Source: Fluviicola sp. (lineage in GTDB: Bacteria > Bacteroidota > Bacteroidia > Flavobacteriales_D > Crocinitomicaceae). Taken from it: a stretch of DNA of 64,000 nt. The stretch is from NCBI RefSeq assembly GCF_029266855.1, contig NZ_JAQSWB010000002.1, positions 186,001-250,000 of the forward strand, written 5' to 3'. Made by a program: the position numbers and the translations under genes. The number at the start of each line of letters is the position of its first letter. Position 1 is the first letter of the stretch. This document shows positions 33,647 through 42,318 of this stretch, piece by piece. A model generated the notes under the pieces. The model was not told the DNA's origin. It searched no databases and worked only from the letters and a program-made list of their open reading frames with translations.

Positions 33647-35437
33647 TTAATTGATCATTACAATTGCTCCTTTCACTGCCGTTTGACCGGCCGCAGAGAT
33701 TTCTGCCGAAGCATTTCCTTTCGCTGTAAAACTGGCATCGGCGGTCAGCTCTACATTCGTGCCTTTTACGGCTACGTTCACTCCTGCCTTCACATTAGCG
33801 TTTGTACCCGCATCTACTTTTACTTCTGTTCCGGCTTTGATCGTAATTTCTTTGGCCGCCTGGATCAGGATTCCGCTGTCGGAAAGCACGATTTTGTTTC
33901 CGTTCTGATCTGCCAGGGTGACGGATTTGTCCTTATCACTCAGCACCACTTTATTAGCTCCCGGAGTTGTTACCGTTACAACCTTGTTTTCATCGTCCAT
34001 TTCGAATTTGATACCGGCTTTGGTTTTCAGAAGCTGAATCGGGTTTTTGGCATCGATCTCTAGTGGAGCTGTATTGGCCGAACTATACATGCTTCCCAAA
34101 ATAACCGGGTAAGTAGGGTCGTTGTTGAGAAAACCGAGTACCACTTCATCGCCGACGTTGGGAATAAAAAATGCTCCGAAACTTTTACTGCTCCAGAAAT
34201 TGCTCATGCGCGCCCAAACCATATTTTTATCGCTGTTCAAAAGTGGAATTTCCACCTGGATCCGGTATTCTTTACCGGGGTCGCCATCAATTTTATGAAC
34301 CACTCCAATGTGTAAACCTTCAATTCCCGGAAGAAGCCCTGAAGCGGGAGGAGCTACGACATCCGGATTTTGAGTTGCCATTTCGGGGTTGATTCCCATC
34401 CCTGCAGTTGTTAACCATTCACCGTCCTGGATTTCGTGTTCTACAGATCCGATAAAGGCATCTCCGTTGAATCGCTTTCCAAGTCCATCCAGGGTGATCA
34501 GGCATCCTGGTACCGCAAGTGAACTTCCCTGGAACTTGATTTCGCCCTGGATCCGGGCTAAACCGGCTTTCAATGACTGGGCATCTGCCCAGGCCTGGAG
34601 CTGTGAAGAATCACCGTAACTTTCGGTTTGGATTCCCCAGCGGTCTCCACCGATGGCCTCCGATAAAGCCGAAGCTGTCTGATCTCCCTGTTCATTTAAA
34701 GTTTGTGTAGCTGATGCTGCGGTAATAACTGCTTGTGTAGCGATATCCCAGGCATAGGCATCAACCCCCAATGTCTGATCGGAAGTTTGAAGTTCTCCCC
34801 GGAAAGAGATGAGGTCTTCGCCATAGGTTACTTTCAGGACCGGCGAGCCCGAAACAACCGGTTTGATCACCTTTACATTAGCCCCATCCGAAAGAACAAT
34901 TAAGCCGTTTGCATCTGCGCGCGAGCAGATGAAATCCCAATCGGAGCAGTAATATTGGACCATTTCCGGGTGAGTAACCGTGGTAGCATCTACCGTAGGT
35001 GTAACTCCGGAATAGGTGCCGAGTATTTCATTGATAATAGCACTGTCTGTTTTTTGGTCGAAGAAGTTGTTTTTCCGCGATAAAGTTGAGGGAAATACCA
35101 GATCGGCACACTCAATTTCTAAAGTTGTCGCTCCTTCTTCCGGAATATCTACGTTGTGTGCAATAACCACTCCTTCGAAAATGATGTGTTCATTGCTTTG
35201 GTAGCCCGCTTCAACACGGACTTTTTTCCCGGGAGCGAATGTTTCGTCGTCGCTTTCCGGAATTTCCTTGGTGGGCATATTCCCGGCTTCAAAAACCAGG
35301 GTTGCCCGACTGATACGATTGACTTCTTTTCGAATCCGGATAGAGACCGCTTCGAAAACATCACTTATTTTGCTTCCATCACTGTAAATGGAAAAAGTTA
35401 CAAGGCCTTCACTATTTTTTTCCGGTGATACACTCAT
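33647..35437 (-). CDS. VgrG-like central spike (Afp8-like)
   Basis: 596 residues. The N-terminal hub (residues 1-360; gp27-like, with SRATLVFEAG, VEAGYQSNEHIIFEGVV, VQYYCSDWDFICSRADANGLIV) is followed by an OB-like gp5 part (IDGDPGKEYRIQVEIPLL, FFIPNVGDEVVLGFLNNDPTYPVILGSMY) and a C-terminal beta-helix of about 100 residues with I/V-x-V and A-x-A repeats, rich in lysine and alanine. It forms the trimeric needle carrying the PAAR tip. It overlaps the LysM gene by 4 nt. Confidence 0.9.
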   Translation of the reverse strand: MSVSPEKNSEGLVTFSIYSDGSKISDVFEAVSIRIRKEVNRISRATLVFEAGNMPTKEIPESDDETFAPGKKVRVEAGYQSNEHIIFEGVVIAHNVDIPEEGATTLEIECADLVFPSTLSRKNNFFDQKTDSAIINEILGTYSGVTPTVDATTVTHPEMVQYYCSDWDFICSRADANGLIVLSDGANVKVIKPVVSGSPVLKVTYGEDLISFRGELQTSDQTLGVDAYAWDIATQAVITAASATQTLNEQGDQTASALSEAIGGDRWGIQTESYGDSSQLQAWADAQSLKAGLARIQGEIKFQGSSLAVPGCLITLDGLGKRFNGDAFIGSVEHEIQDGEWLTTAGMGINPEMATQNPDVVAPPASGLLPGIEGLHIGVVHKIDGDPGKEYRIQVEIPLLNSDKNMVWARMSNFWSSKSFGAFFIPNVGDEVVLGFLNNDPTYPVILGSMYSSANTAPLEIDAKNPIQLLKTKAGIKFEMDDENKVVTVTTPGANKVVLSDKDKSVTLADQNGNKIVLSDSGILIQAAKEITIKAGTEVKVDAGTNANVKAGVNVAVKGTNVELTADASFTAKGNASAEISAAGQTAVKGAIVMIN

Positions 35438-36090
35438 TTTCTTGCTAATGGAGGGAATTGAATTTTTGTTCCCGGTTCAATCTTGCGGAATTCACTCAGG
35501 TTATTGTATGCAGCTATTTCATGACAAAAAGAGGCGTCGCCGTAAATTTCATCACAGTAACGGGCAATGCTGTCGCCCGCACGGAATGTAATTATCCTGG
35601 AAAGATCCGGGGAGTTCATTTGTGTCGTGTCTTTGTCAAAATAACCTGCAAATGAGAAAGTAACTTTGACTCTTAAAGGTTTTCCGTCGGGTGAAAATAA
35701 GCTGTAATCATAGTTGATGCTTTCAACTCTTCCCCGGAAGATAAAGGTTCCCCAAATCACCTTGGTGTAACTTGGTTCGTGACTTTCCGAATTGATGCGA
35801 TAAATGGCTTTCTCCAATTGATTGATCCGGTCTTTGATCTTTCCTGTTTTACTTGGAATGATTCCGGTGTCATCCATTAGTACATCAAAAGAGAGACTGT
35901 CAAGCGACTGAGACTTGAATTTTTTCAAATTGGCTACCCCATGAGCTTCTCCGTTCGCGGAATAGTTCAATTTTTTTCCAAGTTTCAAAGTTGCAGGATT
36001 CACTTGTGTAGTGAATTCCCCGCTTTTCTTTGACTCGGAATAACTCTGAGTCTCATACCCCAGGATCTTCAGCTTGACTAATTCACCCAT
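35434..36090 (-). CDS. LysM-containing baseplate hub adaptor (Afp7-like)
   Basis: 218 residues. The N-terminal two-thirds match the CIS LysM family (YSESKKSGEFTTQVNPATLKL, then KVIWGTFIFRGRVESINYDYSLFSPDGKPLRVKVTFSF). The C-terminus has a LysM-like motif (ITFRAGDSIARYCDEIYGD, ending in IEPGTKIQFP). In Afp this protein links the spike to the tube. Its ATG overlaps the stop of the DUF5908 gene (TAATG). Confidence 0.85.
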   Translation of the reverse strand: MGELVKLKILGYETQSYSESKKSGEFTTQVNPATLKLGKKLNYSANGEAHGVANLKKFKSQSLDSLSFDVLMDDTGIIPSKTGKIKDRINQLEKAIYRINSESHEPSYTKVIWGTFIFRGRVESINYDYSLFSPDGKPLRVKVTFSFAGYFDKDTTQMNSPDLSRIITFRAGDSIARYCDEIYGDASFCHEIAAYNNLSEFRKIEPGTKIQFPPLARK

Positions 36091-36251
36091 TATCGATCTC
36101 CTTTTTTGATTCGTTGTTTGCGCAATGTGTCCTGAACCTCTCTCAAAATATCTTTTTTGAGTTTGGCTACTTTTAAATCAAGATCACCCCTTGAGTTCGT
36201 TTTTCGCTCAATGGTAGTCCGTATACTGATTTCTTTGATAATTATTGACAT
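36090..36251 (-). CDS. DUF5908 small protein of the eCIS
   Basis: A 53-residue ORF: it starts MSIIIKEISIRTTIE, has a short charged helix (LKVAKLKKDILREV) and ends RKQRIKKGDR. Start ATG 36251-36249, stop TAA overlapping the next ATG. Its position between the tube gene and the LysM gene, and the sequence pattern M-x-I-x-I-x-E-x-x-I-(R/K)-T-T, match the DUF5908 family that accompanies many eCIS loci. Its role is unknown. It is too short for usual ORF cutoffs. Confidence 0.8.
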   Translation of the reverse strand: MSIIIKEISIRTTIERKTNSRGDLDLKVAKLKKDILREVQDTLRKQRIKKGDR

Positions 36252-36255
36252 AGTA

Positions 36256-36699
36256 TTAAGAACGTTTCAGGGTCGTGTATGCAAATTCAAGGGTTTCGAT
36301 CAAAATGGTGTTGGATTGTGAATCGAGACCTGCGACATCCCATTTAACCGGGTATGCTTTTGAGCAGGTCCAGGTGTAAACGGGGGTTCCGTCCTGACCC
36401 AGCAAATTCACAATGATATCCCTTGGAACAATGGTTTGTGAAAAATCACCTTCCATTATTTTTTTGATCCAGACAACATCATTGCGGTTAATGGGATTCA
36501 GGGCTCTTTTCAAAACCAGGTTACCATGCTTCACTTGTTTGGGAAGGAGGTGCGTATATTCATTCACACCCCCTTCTTTAACACTTTCTGTTTCTATTTC
36601 AGCTGATAATCCAGTCACTTCTTTGAACGCAAACTCTTCATTTCCAATTTTCACCTGGAAATAAAAAGCAACCGGAAGTTCCCATTTTTGCTTACTCAT
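36256..36699 (-). CDS. inner tube protein, second (gp19/Afp5-like)
   Basis: 147 residues with the phage tail tube fold: PVAFYFQVKIGNEEFAFKEVTGLSAEIE at the start, KHGNLVLKRALNP in the middle, AYPVKWDVAGLDSQSN and IETLEFAYTTLKRS at the end. It is closely related in layout to the neighbouring tube gene. In Afp/PVC the Afp5-type tube is the initiator that binds the baseplate hub. It starts 13 nt after the tube gene upstream, and its stop lies 4 nt before the DUF5908 start. Confidence 0.88.
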   Translation of the reverse strand: MSKQKWELPVAFYFQVKIGNEEFAFKEVTGLSAEIETESVKEGGVNEYTHLLPKQVKHGNLVLKRALNPINRNDVVWIKKIMEGDFSQTIVPRDIIVNLLGQDGTPVYTWTCSKAYPVKWDVAGLDSQSNTILIETLEFAYTTLKRS

Positions 36700-36712
36700 G
36701 ATACATTAATTA

Positions 36713-37162
36713 TTAACTGTTAGCGATTGTTAAGCCTTCATGCGCAATCTCAACAGTCTCAACTGCAACTTCGTTACCATCTGATTTCATATCGGTTCCG
36801 GTAATTTTGGTTGGCCAGGCATTGTTGAGCGTCCATACCATTGTCGGTGCTCCGGCTTCATCCAATAAACTGATAACTACTGTCTGACGTTCGATGGTGT
36901 TCATTTTGATTTTGTTGAACCAATCCCAGAATCCGTTGTCTTTCACAAAAACTCCTTTTTTCAGGGTTACGTTCCCGGTTTTCTTAATTCCCGGCATTTT
37001 AATAGTTGAAAACTCTTTACTGTTTCCATGTCTGTACTCAATGATTTGAGCTTCGATGTCCAGTCCGGATACTTCTTGAAACGGAACTTCTTTATCACCT
37101 AATTTTACCTGAAAATAAAACTTCGGTAATGGCCATACATTATCTTGCTTGTCTCCTGCCAT
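36713..37162 (-). CDS. inner tube protein, main (gp19/Afp1-like)
   Basis: 149 residues with the tube fold: LPKFYFQVKLGDKEVPFQEVSGLD, MPGIKKTGNVTLKKGVF, NAWPTKITGTDMKSDGNEVAVETVEIAHEGL. This is the abundant stacked tube subunit. It lies between the sheath and the second tube gene, as in Afp1/Afp5-type loci. It has an ATG at 37162, with an 87-nt gap after the sheath gene. Confidence 0.9.
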   Translation of the reverse strand: MAGDKQDNVWPLPKFYFQVKLGDKEVPFQEVSGLDIEAQIIEYRHGNSKEFSTIKMPGIKKTGNVTLKKGVFVKDNGFWDWFNKIKMNTIERQTVVISLLDEAGAPTMVWTLNNAWPTKITGTDMKSDGNEVAVETVEIAHEGLTIANS

Positions 37163-37249
37163 GATTTCTTATTTTTTAATTTAATTCGATTAGTACTTGG
37201 ATTTAATCCAATTTTCCCGATAACTATCGGGATTCAATTTTGAATTATT

Positions 37250-38752
37250 TTAGCTTTTCTGCATTTGTTGCTGGAATGTGATCTCAATGAACTCTGCTGG
37301 TCTTGAAATTGCTACCAGAATAGTAATGCGCATAATTCCTTCCAAGATGTCTTCCGGGGTCATGGTATCGCCCAGTCCGATGTGCACGCTGAATGCATCT
37401 TCCGGACTTGCTCCTGCCAAACCGCCTCTTTTCCAGATTCCGTTTAAGAAATTACTGATCATACTTTTTACACTTACCCACGTGTTTGCAACGTTCGGTT
37501 CGAATACATAAGCTTTTGAAGCATTTTTAATGGACTCCTCCAACATGATCATGGTTCTGCGTACATTGATGTATCTCCAGTCCAGTGAATTCCCATCCAA
37601 AGTACGTGCTCCCCAAACTTTTACTCCTTCACCTACGAAATAACGGATCGCATTCACTGCTTTACCATCCATCGGAACGTTTAAGTCTTCCTGGTCTCTG
37701 AAAGAAACACTTACAGTCGGACTGATTACATTAGCAACCCCAATGTTTGCTGGTGCTTTCCAAACCTCTTTTGTCCCATCTACCAAAGAGTAGATACCTG
37801 CCATAGCAGTTGAAGGCGGAAGCATGTTTACGATTAACAGCATTTCACGCATTAATTCACTGTAAGCTGAAGAGTGACGAGCCAGTACTTTATGTGTAGT
37901 TTCAATATCCAAAATATCTAGTGTCGGAATTTTCGCTTTGTTCACATTCGCAATAAAGTCTGTCAGTTTTCCGTCTTTATCAGTCTCGGTAAGAATTGCT
38001 GAAATGGCATCCGGATCTTCAAAGTTCAGGAAACTGATATCGGTGTCCGGAACAATGGAAGTGTTTAACCATGGGTAATAAACTGCACCGTAATCTAAAA
38101 ACTCGGTAAGAATTTTCTCACGGAATTCAGTGATATTCTTGTTGTCAGCATCATCCCGGTATCCGTCGAATACATCAAAAATAGCCACGCGGTTTTGCAT
38201 TTCTCTACCGCAGTGTTTCAGGATCTCTACCTGAACATTCGAACAGCTGTCGACTGTTTCCAGGAAAACTGCTTCGGGTGCCAATACCATGGTTGGTTCC
38301 TGCTCTTTCAAAAGTGCAGTGATTCCTCCCATCAATTTTGCTTCTACCAGGTCATTTTTATACCCTTCGTCAACTGAAACAATGTAACAGGGGCCACCGC
38401 CATTCGCGAAGAAAAAACGCATCTGGTAGTAGAAATTGTACTTGTCGTTTCTTTGAACAGTGAACTTCTTGCCGTTTAATTCAAGCGCGGCAATTCCCAG
38501 TTTCGGATCTGCATCATCACCTTCTTTCGCTTCAGAAACTGAAAATATTGGAGTTGGAGCTCCGCCAAAATATTGTCTGAATTCTGCTAAAGAGCTCACT
38601 TTCCATGGCTTGTTTAACAAGGATTTGTTTCCGTCTTTGGCAAACTCCGTATACCCGATAAATGCAGGTACGGCAGTAGCAGCTTCGACAACGGAATTGG
38701 GAAACGCGTTCTTTTCAACGACGTATACTCCGGGTGTTTTCATTGTACTCAT
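37250..38752 (-). CDS. contractile tail sheath protein (Afp2-4-like)
   Basis: 500 residues. The N-terminal MKTPGVYVVEKNAFP motif is the hallmark of sheath proteins. The C-terminal region contains WGARTLDGNSLDWRYINVRRTMIMLEESI and ends with VAISRPAEFIEITFQQQM. Only one sheath gene is present here, whereas Afp carries three, so the whole sheath must be built of one subunit type. It is translated from an ATG at 38752. Confidence 0.93.
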   Translation of the reverse strand: MSTMKTPGVYVVEKNAFPNSVVEAATAVPAFIGYTEFAKDGNKSLLNKPWKVSSLAEFRQYFGGAPTPIFSVSEAKEGDDADPKLGIAALELNGKKFTVQRNDKYNFYYQMRFFFANGGGPCYIVSVDEGYKNDLVEAKLMGGITALLKEQEPTMVLAPEAVFLETVDSCSNVQVEILKHCGREMQNRVAIFDVFDGYRDDADNKNITEFREKILTEFLDYGAVYYPWLNTSIVPDTDISFLNFEDPDAISAILTETDKDGKLTDFIANVNKAKIPTLDILDIETTHKVLARHSSAYSELMREMLLIVNMLPPSTAMAGIYSLVDGTKEVWKAPANIGVANVISPTVSVSFRDQEDLNVPMDGKAVNAIRYFVGEGVKVWGARTLDGNSLDWRYINVRRTMIMLEESIKNASKAYVFEPNVANTWVSVKSMISNFLNGIWKRGGLAGASPEDAFSVHIGLGDTMTPEDILEGIMRITILVAISRPAEFIEITFQQQMQKS

Positions 38753-38773
38753 ATTTGGATTTATTGTATTGAT

Positions 38774-39487
38774 TTATAAATAGATATAACTTGTTATGGT
38801 GTCCTTCGGACTGAAGGGTGAAAGTGATTGAACGAGTGGGAAATCGGGTAGTCTGCTCAATAAATTCTCGCCGCTTTTTCGGAGCTCCCACAAGTGGAAC
38901 TGGTAGGCGCTTTTTTGTTTGAGCGGCAACGTCTCGGATGATACGAAGCGGTAAAGTGTTTTTTCTGTTCCCGGAAGGCTTAACTCTTCCCGTTTATCAA
39001 ATAAAACCTTTCCGCGCTGTTCGCGAACTTCCAGTGGATCCATCGCATATGTCTGGGAAGGAAATACTAAAAATTCAATATGTTTTAAGGCACTGTTCAG
39101 TTTTAGTTCGATCGTTTCCGGGTTCGTAGCACTGAGCCTTTTATCAGTGACCGGAATGTTCAATAATTTCCAGGTTCCGTCTTTGTTGTAATCGGTGAGT
39201 GACCAGTCGGAATCATCCGTGGTAGCTTGATCAGTGTAATAGTAGAAATCTGCTTGCTTGGTTTTCAGCTGGAAACACAAAGTGACATCACTTTCCAGTT
39301 GGAGTTCATTTTCTGAAATGAGGATCCAGGTACACGAATTCTGCTGTTTGAAAAGTATTCCGGCTTTTTCAAGTTCCCGTTTCGTAATTGAATTCGGTTC
39401 AAGGAGCAAGCCACATTGCTGCGTATCAAAGTATTCATGTACTATAACAAGCTTCAGCCAAATGCGGTATGAGTTCTCCCGGATCAT
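38774..39487 (-). CDS. eCIS-associated protein of unknown function
   Basis: 237 residues without signal peptide or membrane helices. It reads as two beta-sandwich-like parts (WILISENELQLESDVTLCFQLKT; LKLNSALKHIEFLVFPSQTYAMDPLEVREQRGKVLFDKR; KSAYQFHLWELRKSGE). The start overlaps the DUF4255 gene by 4 nt, so the two are made together. Its position beside the tail-terminator gene and the sheath suggests a cap or sheath-end role, but this is inferred from order only. Confidence 0.6.
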   Translation of the reverse strand: MIRENSYRIWLKLVIVHEYFDTQQCGLLLEPNSITKRELEKAGILFKQQNSCTWILISENELQLESDVTLCFQLKTKQADFYYYTDQATTDDSDWSLTDYNKDGTWKLLNIPVTDKRLSATNPETIELKLNSALKHIEFLVFPSQTYAMDPLEVREQRGKVLFDKREELSLPGTEKTLYRFVSSETLPLKQKSAYQFHLWELRKSGENLLSRLPDFPLVQSLSPFSPKDTITSYIYL

Positions 39488-40032
39488 TTCAATTGAGTAT
39501 TGCTTTGAGGTTTAGAAATAATGTAGGAAAGATCCATGATCTCTCCGGCGTCTACTTCCAGTAAGCGGATCTTGCAAAGCACTGACGGATAATAATTTTC
39601 ACCTGAAATACTCCAGAGATTCGAAAGTTCATGCATGCTGAGATTCACAACTTCCAAAGAAAAAACAAGGCCTTCGTTGGAGCCTCTTACCATGTTGTTT
39701 TTTTGAATAAAAGCAACTACCGCTGAGAATAAACGAAGCGATTCTTCGTATTGCTTTTCCTGGAAAATAACTGAGATCAAAATATTCAGATTGATTTGCC
39801 ACGAAGGAGCGCTTTGAGCCGAAGTGGAATCGGAAACTGTTCTCCGCTGAAAATTGACTCCCCCGGCTGTTTCACGTTCTAAACCAGCAAGCGTGATTGC
39901 AACGCGGTTCGGAAATGCTTTTGCTGTGTCTTTGATGGGCGAGATAAATACAATATCTTCTGTTAACCTGAAACGGATTTTCAAGTAATCATTCAATTGT
40001 CCGGAAAGCAGTTGTAGTGCCTCGAAAATCAT
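39484..40032 (-). CDS. DUF4255 tail-terminator/cap protein (Afp16-like)
   Basis: 182 residues with the DUF4255 pattern: MIFEALQLLSGQLNDYLK at the start, ISPIKDTAKAFPNRVAITLAGLERE, a long beta-region and a C-terminal LSMHELSNLWSISGENYYPSVLCKIRLLEVD. Afp16/Pvc16 caps the top of the tube and sheath. It overlaps the next gene by 4 nt. It is the first structural gene of the operon. Confidence 0.85.
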   Translation of the reverse strand: MIFEALQLLSGQLNDYLKIRFRLTEDIVFISPIKDTAKAFPNRVAITLAGLERETAGGVNFQRRTVSDSTSAQSAPSWQINLNILISVIFQEKQYEESLRLFSAVVAFIQKNNMVRGSNEGLVFSLEVVNLSMHELSNLWSISGENYYPSVLCKIRLLEVDAGEIMDLSYIISKPQSNTQLK

Positions 40033-40080
40033 TTCAGTGAAGGGTTATCATTTAATTTACTTACAAGGATAAGTTTAGAT

Positions 40081-40099
40081 GGCGAAGTTTTATTTCGCC
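40081..40099. promoter_or_regulatory. small hairpin at the regulator/eCIS junction
   Basis: GGCGAA (40081-40086) pairs with TTCGCC (40094-40099) across a 7-nt loop, overlapping the regulator's stop codon. There is no U-rich tail, so it is not a clear terminator. Confidence 0.3.
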
Positions 40100-40479
40100 A
40101 TGTATCTTTTCTTTATTTTAAAAAGAACATCACCGAGAATGGCTCGCTGGTCCGGTTTTAAATGCCTCGAAGCAATACTACAGACGCTTTCCAGCAAGTC
40201 AACTTCAGATAGGTTTAGTTGCTGATAACCAAACTGGTATTCGGAATCTTTGTAGAAATAGGCTTTCCGCTTACTGCAATATTCAATGGGTGCGAAAAGG
40301 CCCAGGAAAGGATCGTCCTTCATGGAATTCAAATCCAGTTGAATAGTACGGCGGGAAACCTCATATCCGAGATTTCTTTTGCAGGTTTCAGTAATAGTAG
40401 AAGTTTTTACATAAGTATTCTTCTTCAGGAGCTCATCGATAATGGTATATCGGGCAATAGCAAATTTGTTTTGAGGCAT
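40090..40479 (-). CDS. short HTH regulator related to WYL-family N-termini
   Basis: 129 residues from the ATG at 40479 (upstream extension uses a TTG). It begins PQNKFAIARYTIIDELLKK and has a winged-HTH region with SRRTIQLDLNSMKDD (about 41-55) and a following APIEYCSKRKAYFYKDSEY. This is the N-terminal HTH of Bacteroidota WYL regulators. The WYL ligand-binding domain is missing; the protein ends with a helical tail (ILGDVLFKIKKRYM). It precedes the injection genes by 57 nt and probably controls them. Confidence 0.6.
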   Translation of the reverse strand: MPQNKFAIARYTIIDELLKKNTYVKTSTITETCKRNLGYEVSRRTIQLDLNSMKDDPFLGLFAPIEYCSKRKAYFYKDSEYQFGYQQLNLSEVDLLESVCSIASRHLKPDQRAILGDVLFKIKKRYMAK

Positions 40480-40568
40480 GTTGTAATGAATAGTGATATT
40501 CCAATGGCTTCCAAAAGAATAATACCCCAAGATGACACCTGTGACGCAAGAGTTGTGAAATATGGAAT

Positions 40569-40584
40569 AATGGTCTTTACCATT
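40569..40584. promoter_or_regulatory. palindrome upstream of the eCIS regulator
   Basis: AATGGT-CTTT-ACCATT is a perfect inverted repeat 90 nt before the regulator's start. A weak -7-like box TACCTTTA lies upstream on the minus strand (40614-40607). If that is the promoter, the palindrome sits just after the transcription start, suiting an autorepressor. This is tentative. Confidence 0.35.
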
Positions 40585-40774
40585 GAAATGAGTGAACAGT
40601 GAGCGCTAAAGGTAATAATTGTTTTAAACCGGCAACATTTCCGTCAAAAAATAAATGAAATTTTAAGAAGTGGTTGAATAAGTGGGGAATCAGTAATTAT
40701 CAATTTTATACTTGTCAAGTATGTTAAATTCTAACCGCTTGATAATTAATAACTAACCCGTTTATAATTAATGA

Positions 40775-41686
40775 TTAACCAAAAAGATCTCCTGTTTTTT
40801 CGATCAGTTTGGGAACTTCCAGCGATAAGCCACAGCTCTTATTCAGCTGCCTGATCAAATAATCCGTTAACTGTGGCGTATACAATTCATCGGGTTGGTG
40901 CATGTAGAAGTGAATTTCTCGGATGTCTTTTTGCTGCCACGATTTGATGCGCTTCACCCAATCGTCAATGCGCTCATAATCTGTCGGGTGAAGCCCGTTT
41001 CCTACGAAGCGTATGAACGTTACGGGAGAACTTACTTCCATGTGGGCACAATCTCTTCTTCCCGAAACATCTGTTATGACTGCTCCGACAGATAATTCAT
41101 GCAGAACCTGGAATAATTCGCTTCGAATTTCAGAATCTTTAAACCAATCCGGGTGGCGAACCTCCAGAGTAATATCCAGGTCTTTGGGTAGTTTTTGCAG
41201 ATAATTGAAAAGTGCTTCTCTTCGCTGCGGACCAAAACGCTCGCTTAACTGCAGGAACAAAGGGCCTAAATGTTCACCGAAGTTAACCACTGAGTCCAGG
41301 AAACGGTCTGTATCGGAATGTGCTTTTACACTGGAAAGATCGCTGTAATGACTGATTGATTGCGGGAACTTCGGACAGAACTTAAAATTGGTTCCGGCTG
41401 CTTTCTCTGCCCATTTTTGAATCGTCGCTGCCGGATAGATCTGATAATGGGTAGTATTGAGCTCAATCCCATTAAAGTTTCGGATATAATGATCAAGGTA
41501 TTCGGATTCTTTTGTTTTGGCAGGATAAATCAGTCCGACCCATTCTTTCCGGCCCCATTTTGCTCCGCCAATAAATAATTCGGGCTGTTTGGCAGCTGGT
41601 TTTAACTGTTGCGTAAAAACACCATCTTCAGGTAAGCGAAAATTTACTTTCTCCAATAAAGCACGATCTGTTTTTCCGAATTCCAT
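40775..41686 (-). CDS. DUF72 family protein
   Basis: 303 residues with the DUF72 TIM-barrel pattern: FIGGAKWGRKEWVGLIYP (about 37-54), GIELNTTHYQIYP, TNFKFCPKFPQSISHY, LDITLEVRHPDWF and VTFIRFVGN. The biochemical role of the family is not established. It is divergent from the gene at 41741 and not part of the injection operon, from which it is separated by about 190 nt of A/T-rich sequence. Confidence 0.88.
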   Translation of the reverse strand: MEFGKTDRALLEKVNFRLPEDGVFTQQLKPAAKQPELFIGGAKWGRKEWVGLIYPAKTKESEYLDHYIRNFNGIELNTTHYQIYPAATIQKWAEKAAGTNFKFCPKFPQSISHYSDLSSVKAHSDTDRFLDSVVNFGEHLGPLFLQLSERFGPQRREALFNYLQKLPKDLDITLEVRHPDWFKDSEIRSELFQVLHELSVGAVITDVSGRRDCAHMEVSSPVTFIRFVGNGLHPTDYERIDDWVKRIKSWQQKDIREIHFYMHQPDELYTPQLTDYLIRQLNKSCGLSLEVPKLIEKTGDLFG

Positions 41687-41740
41687 AGATTAAAGTTAAA
41701 TCAAAAACGATTACCTTTCGTCCCCAATCAAATGATACCC

Positions 41741-42175
41741 ATGAAAAAAACCATTATTTTCTGCTCTGTAATTGTTTTTGTAGGTCTGCTTTTTACCATG
41801 TACTATACGGCGACATTTTCAAAGTTTAATAAATCCGACTGGAATCATAAGCAATTCAATGGAACTTACGACAGGAGGGATGATATGCTTGAAGACTTGC
41901 TGAAAAATTATCACCTCAAAGGAATGAGCGTGCCTCAATTGAGAAGCTTGTTCGGATCACGTGATGCGGAGTTGTTTATGATAAATGATACGTTAAAAAT
42001 GGAAATGATTATCTCAAGGGGAAATGGATGGAAGCCCTTAACCAAAAGCCTGGTGCTATACCTGGACAAAGATTCGATTGTGACCTCATGGAAGATAAGA
42101 AAATACCGCAAAAAAGATTTAAAGGAATTCAAACAACTCATTTTGAGATATAAATCTACAAGACAAGTTCAGTAA
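41741..42175 (+). CDS. membrane-anchored protein of unknown function
   Basis: 144 residues with an N-terminal signal anchor (residues 1-22; KKTIIFCSVIVFVGLLFTMYY) and a basic-aromatic soluble part (EDLLKNYHLKGMSVPQLRSLFG, LVLYLDKDSIVTSWKIRKYRKKDL). Start chosen at 41741, immediately before the hydrophobic helix; an in-frame ATG at 41732 adds three residues. No family recognised. Confidence 0.5.
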   Translation: MKKTIIFCSVIVFVGLLFTMYYTATFSKFNKSDWNHKQFNGTYDRRDDMLEDLLKNYHLKGMSVPQLRSLFGSRDAELFMINDTLKMEMIISRGNGWKPLTKSLVLYLDKDSIVTSWKIRKYRKKDLKEFKQLILRYKSTRQVQ

Positions 42176-42318
42176 TCCAATGTTACCTTAATGTTAAGTT
42201 TAAAAACTGTTCAAAAGTTCTTCTAACAAGCAAAAATTAAAAATCGTAACTTTCCGGTGTAATCAAAAACAGCAGATTGAATTTACCTGTAATTGGCTGA
42301 AAGTGAAAATGTTGTGTT

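Noticed and set aside
18717-40479. Type VI secretion system or prophage
   Set aside because: There are no TssJ/L/M membrane-complex genes, no ClpV, and no capsid, terminase or integrase genes. DUF4255, LysM hub, tape measure, AAA+ ATPase and DUF4157 cargo indicate an eCIS instead.
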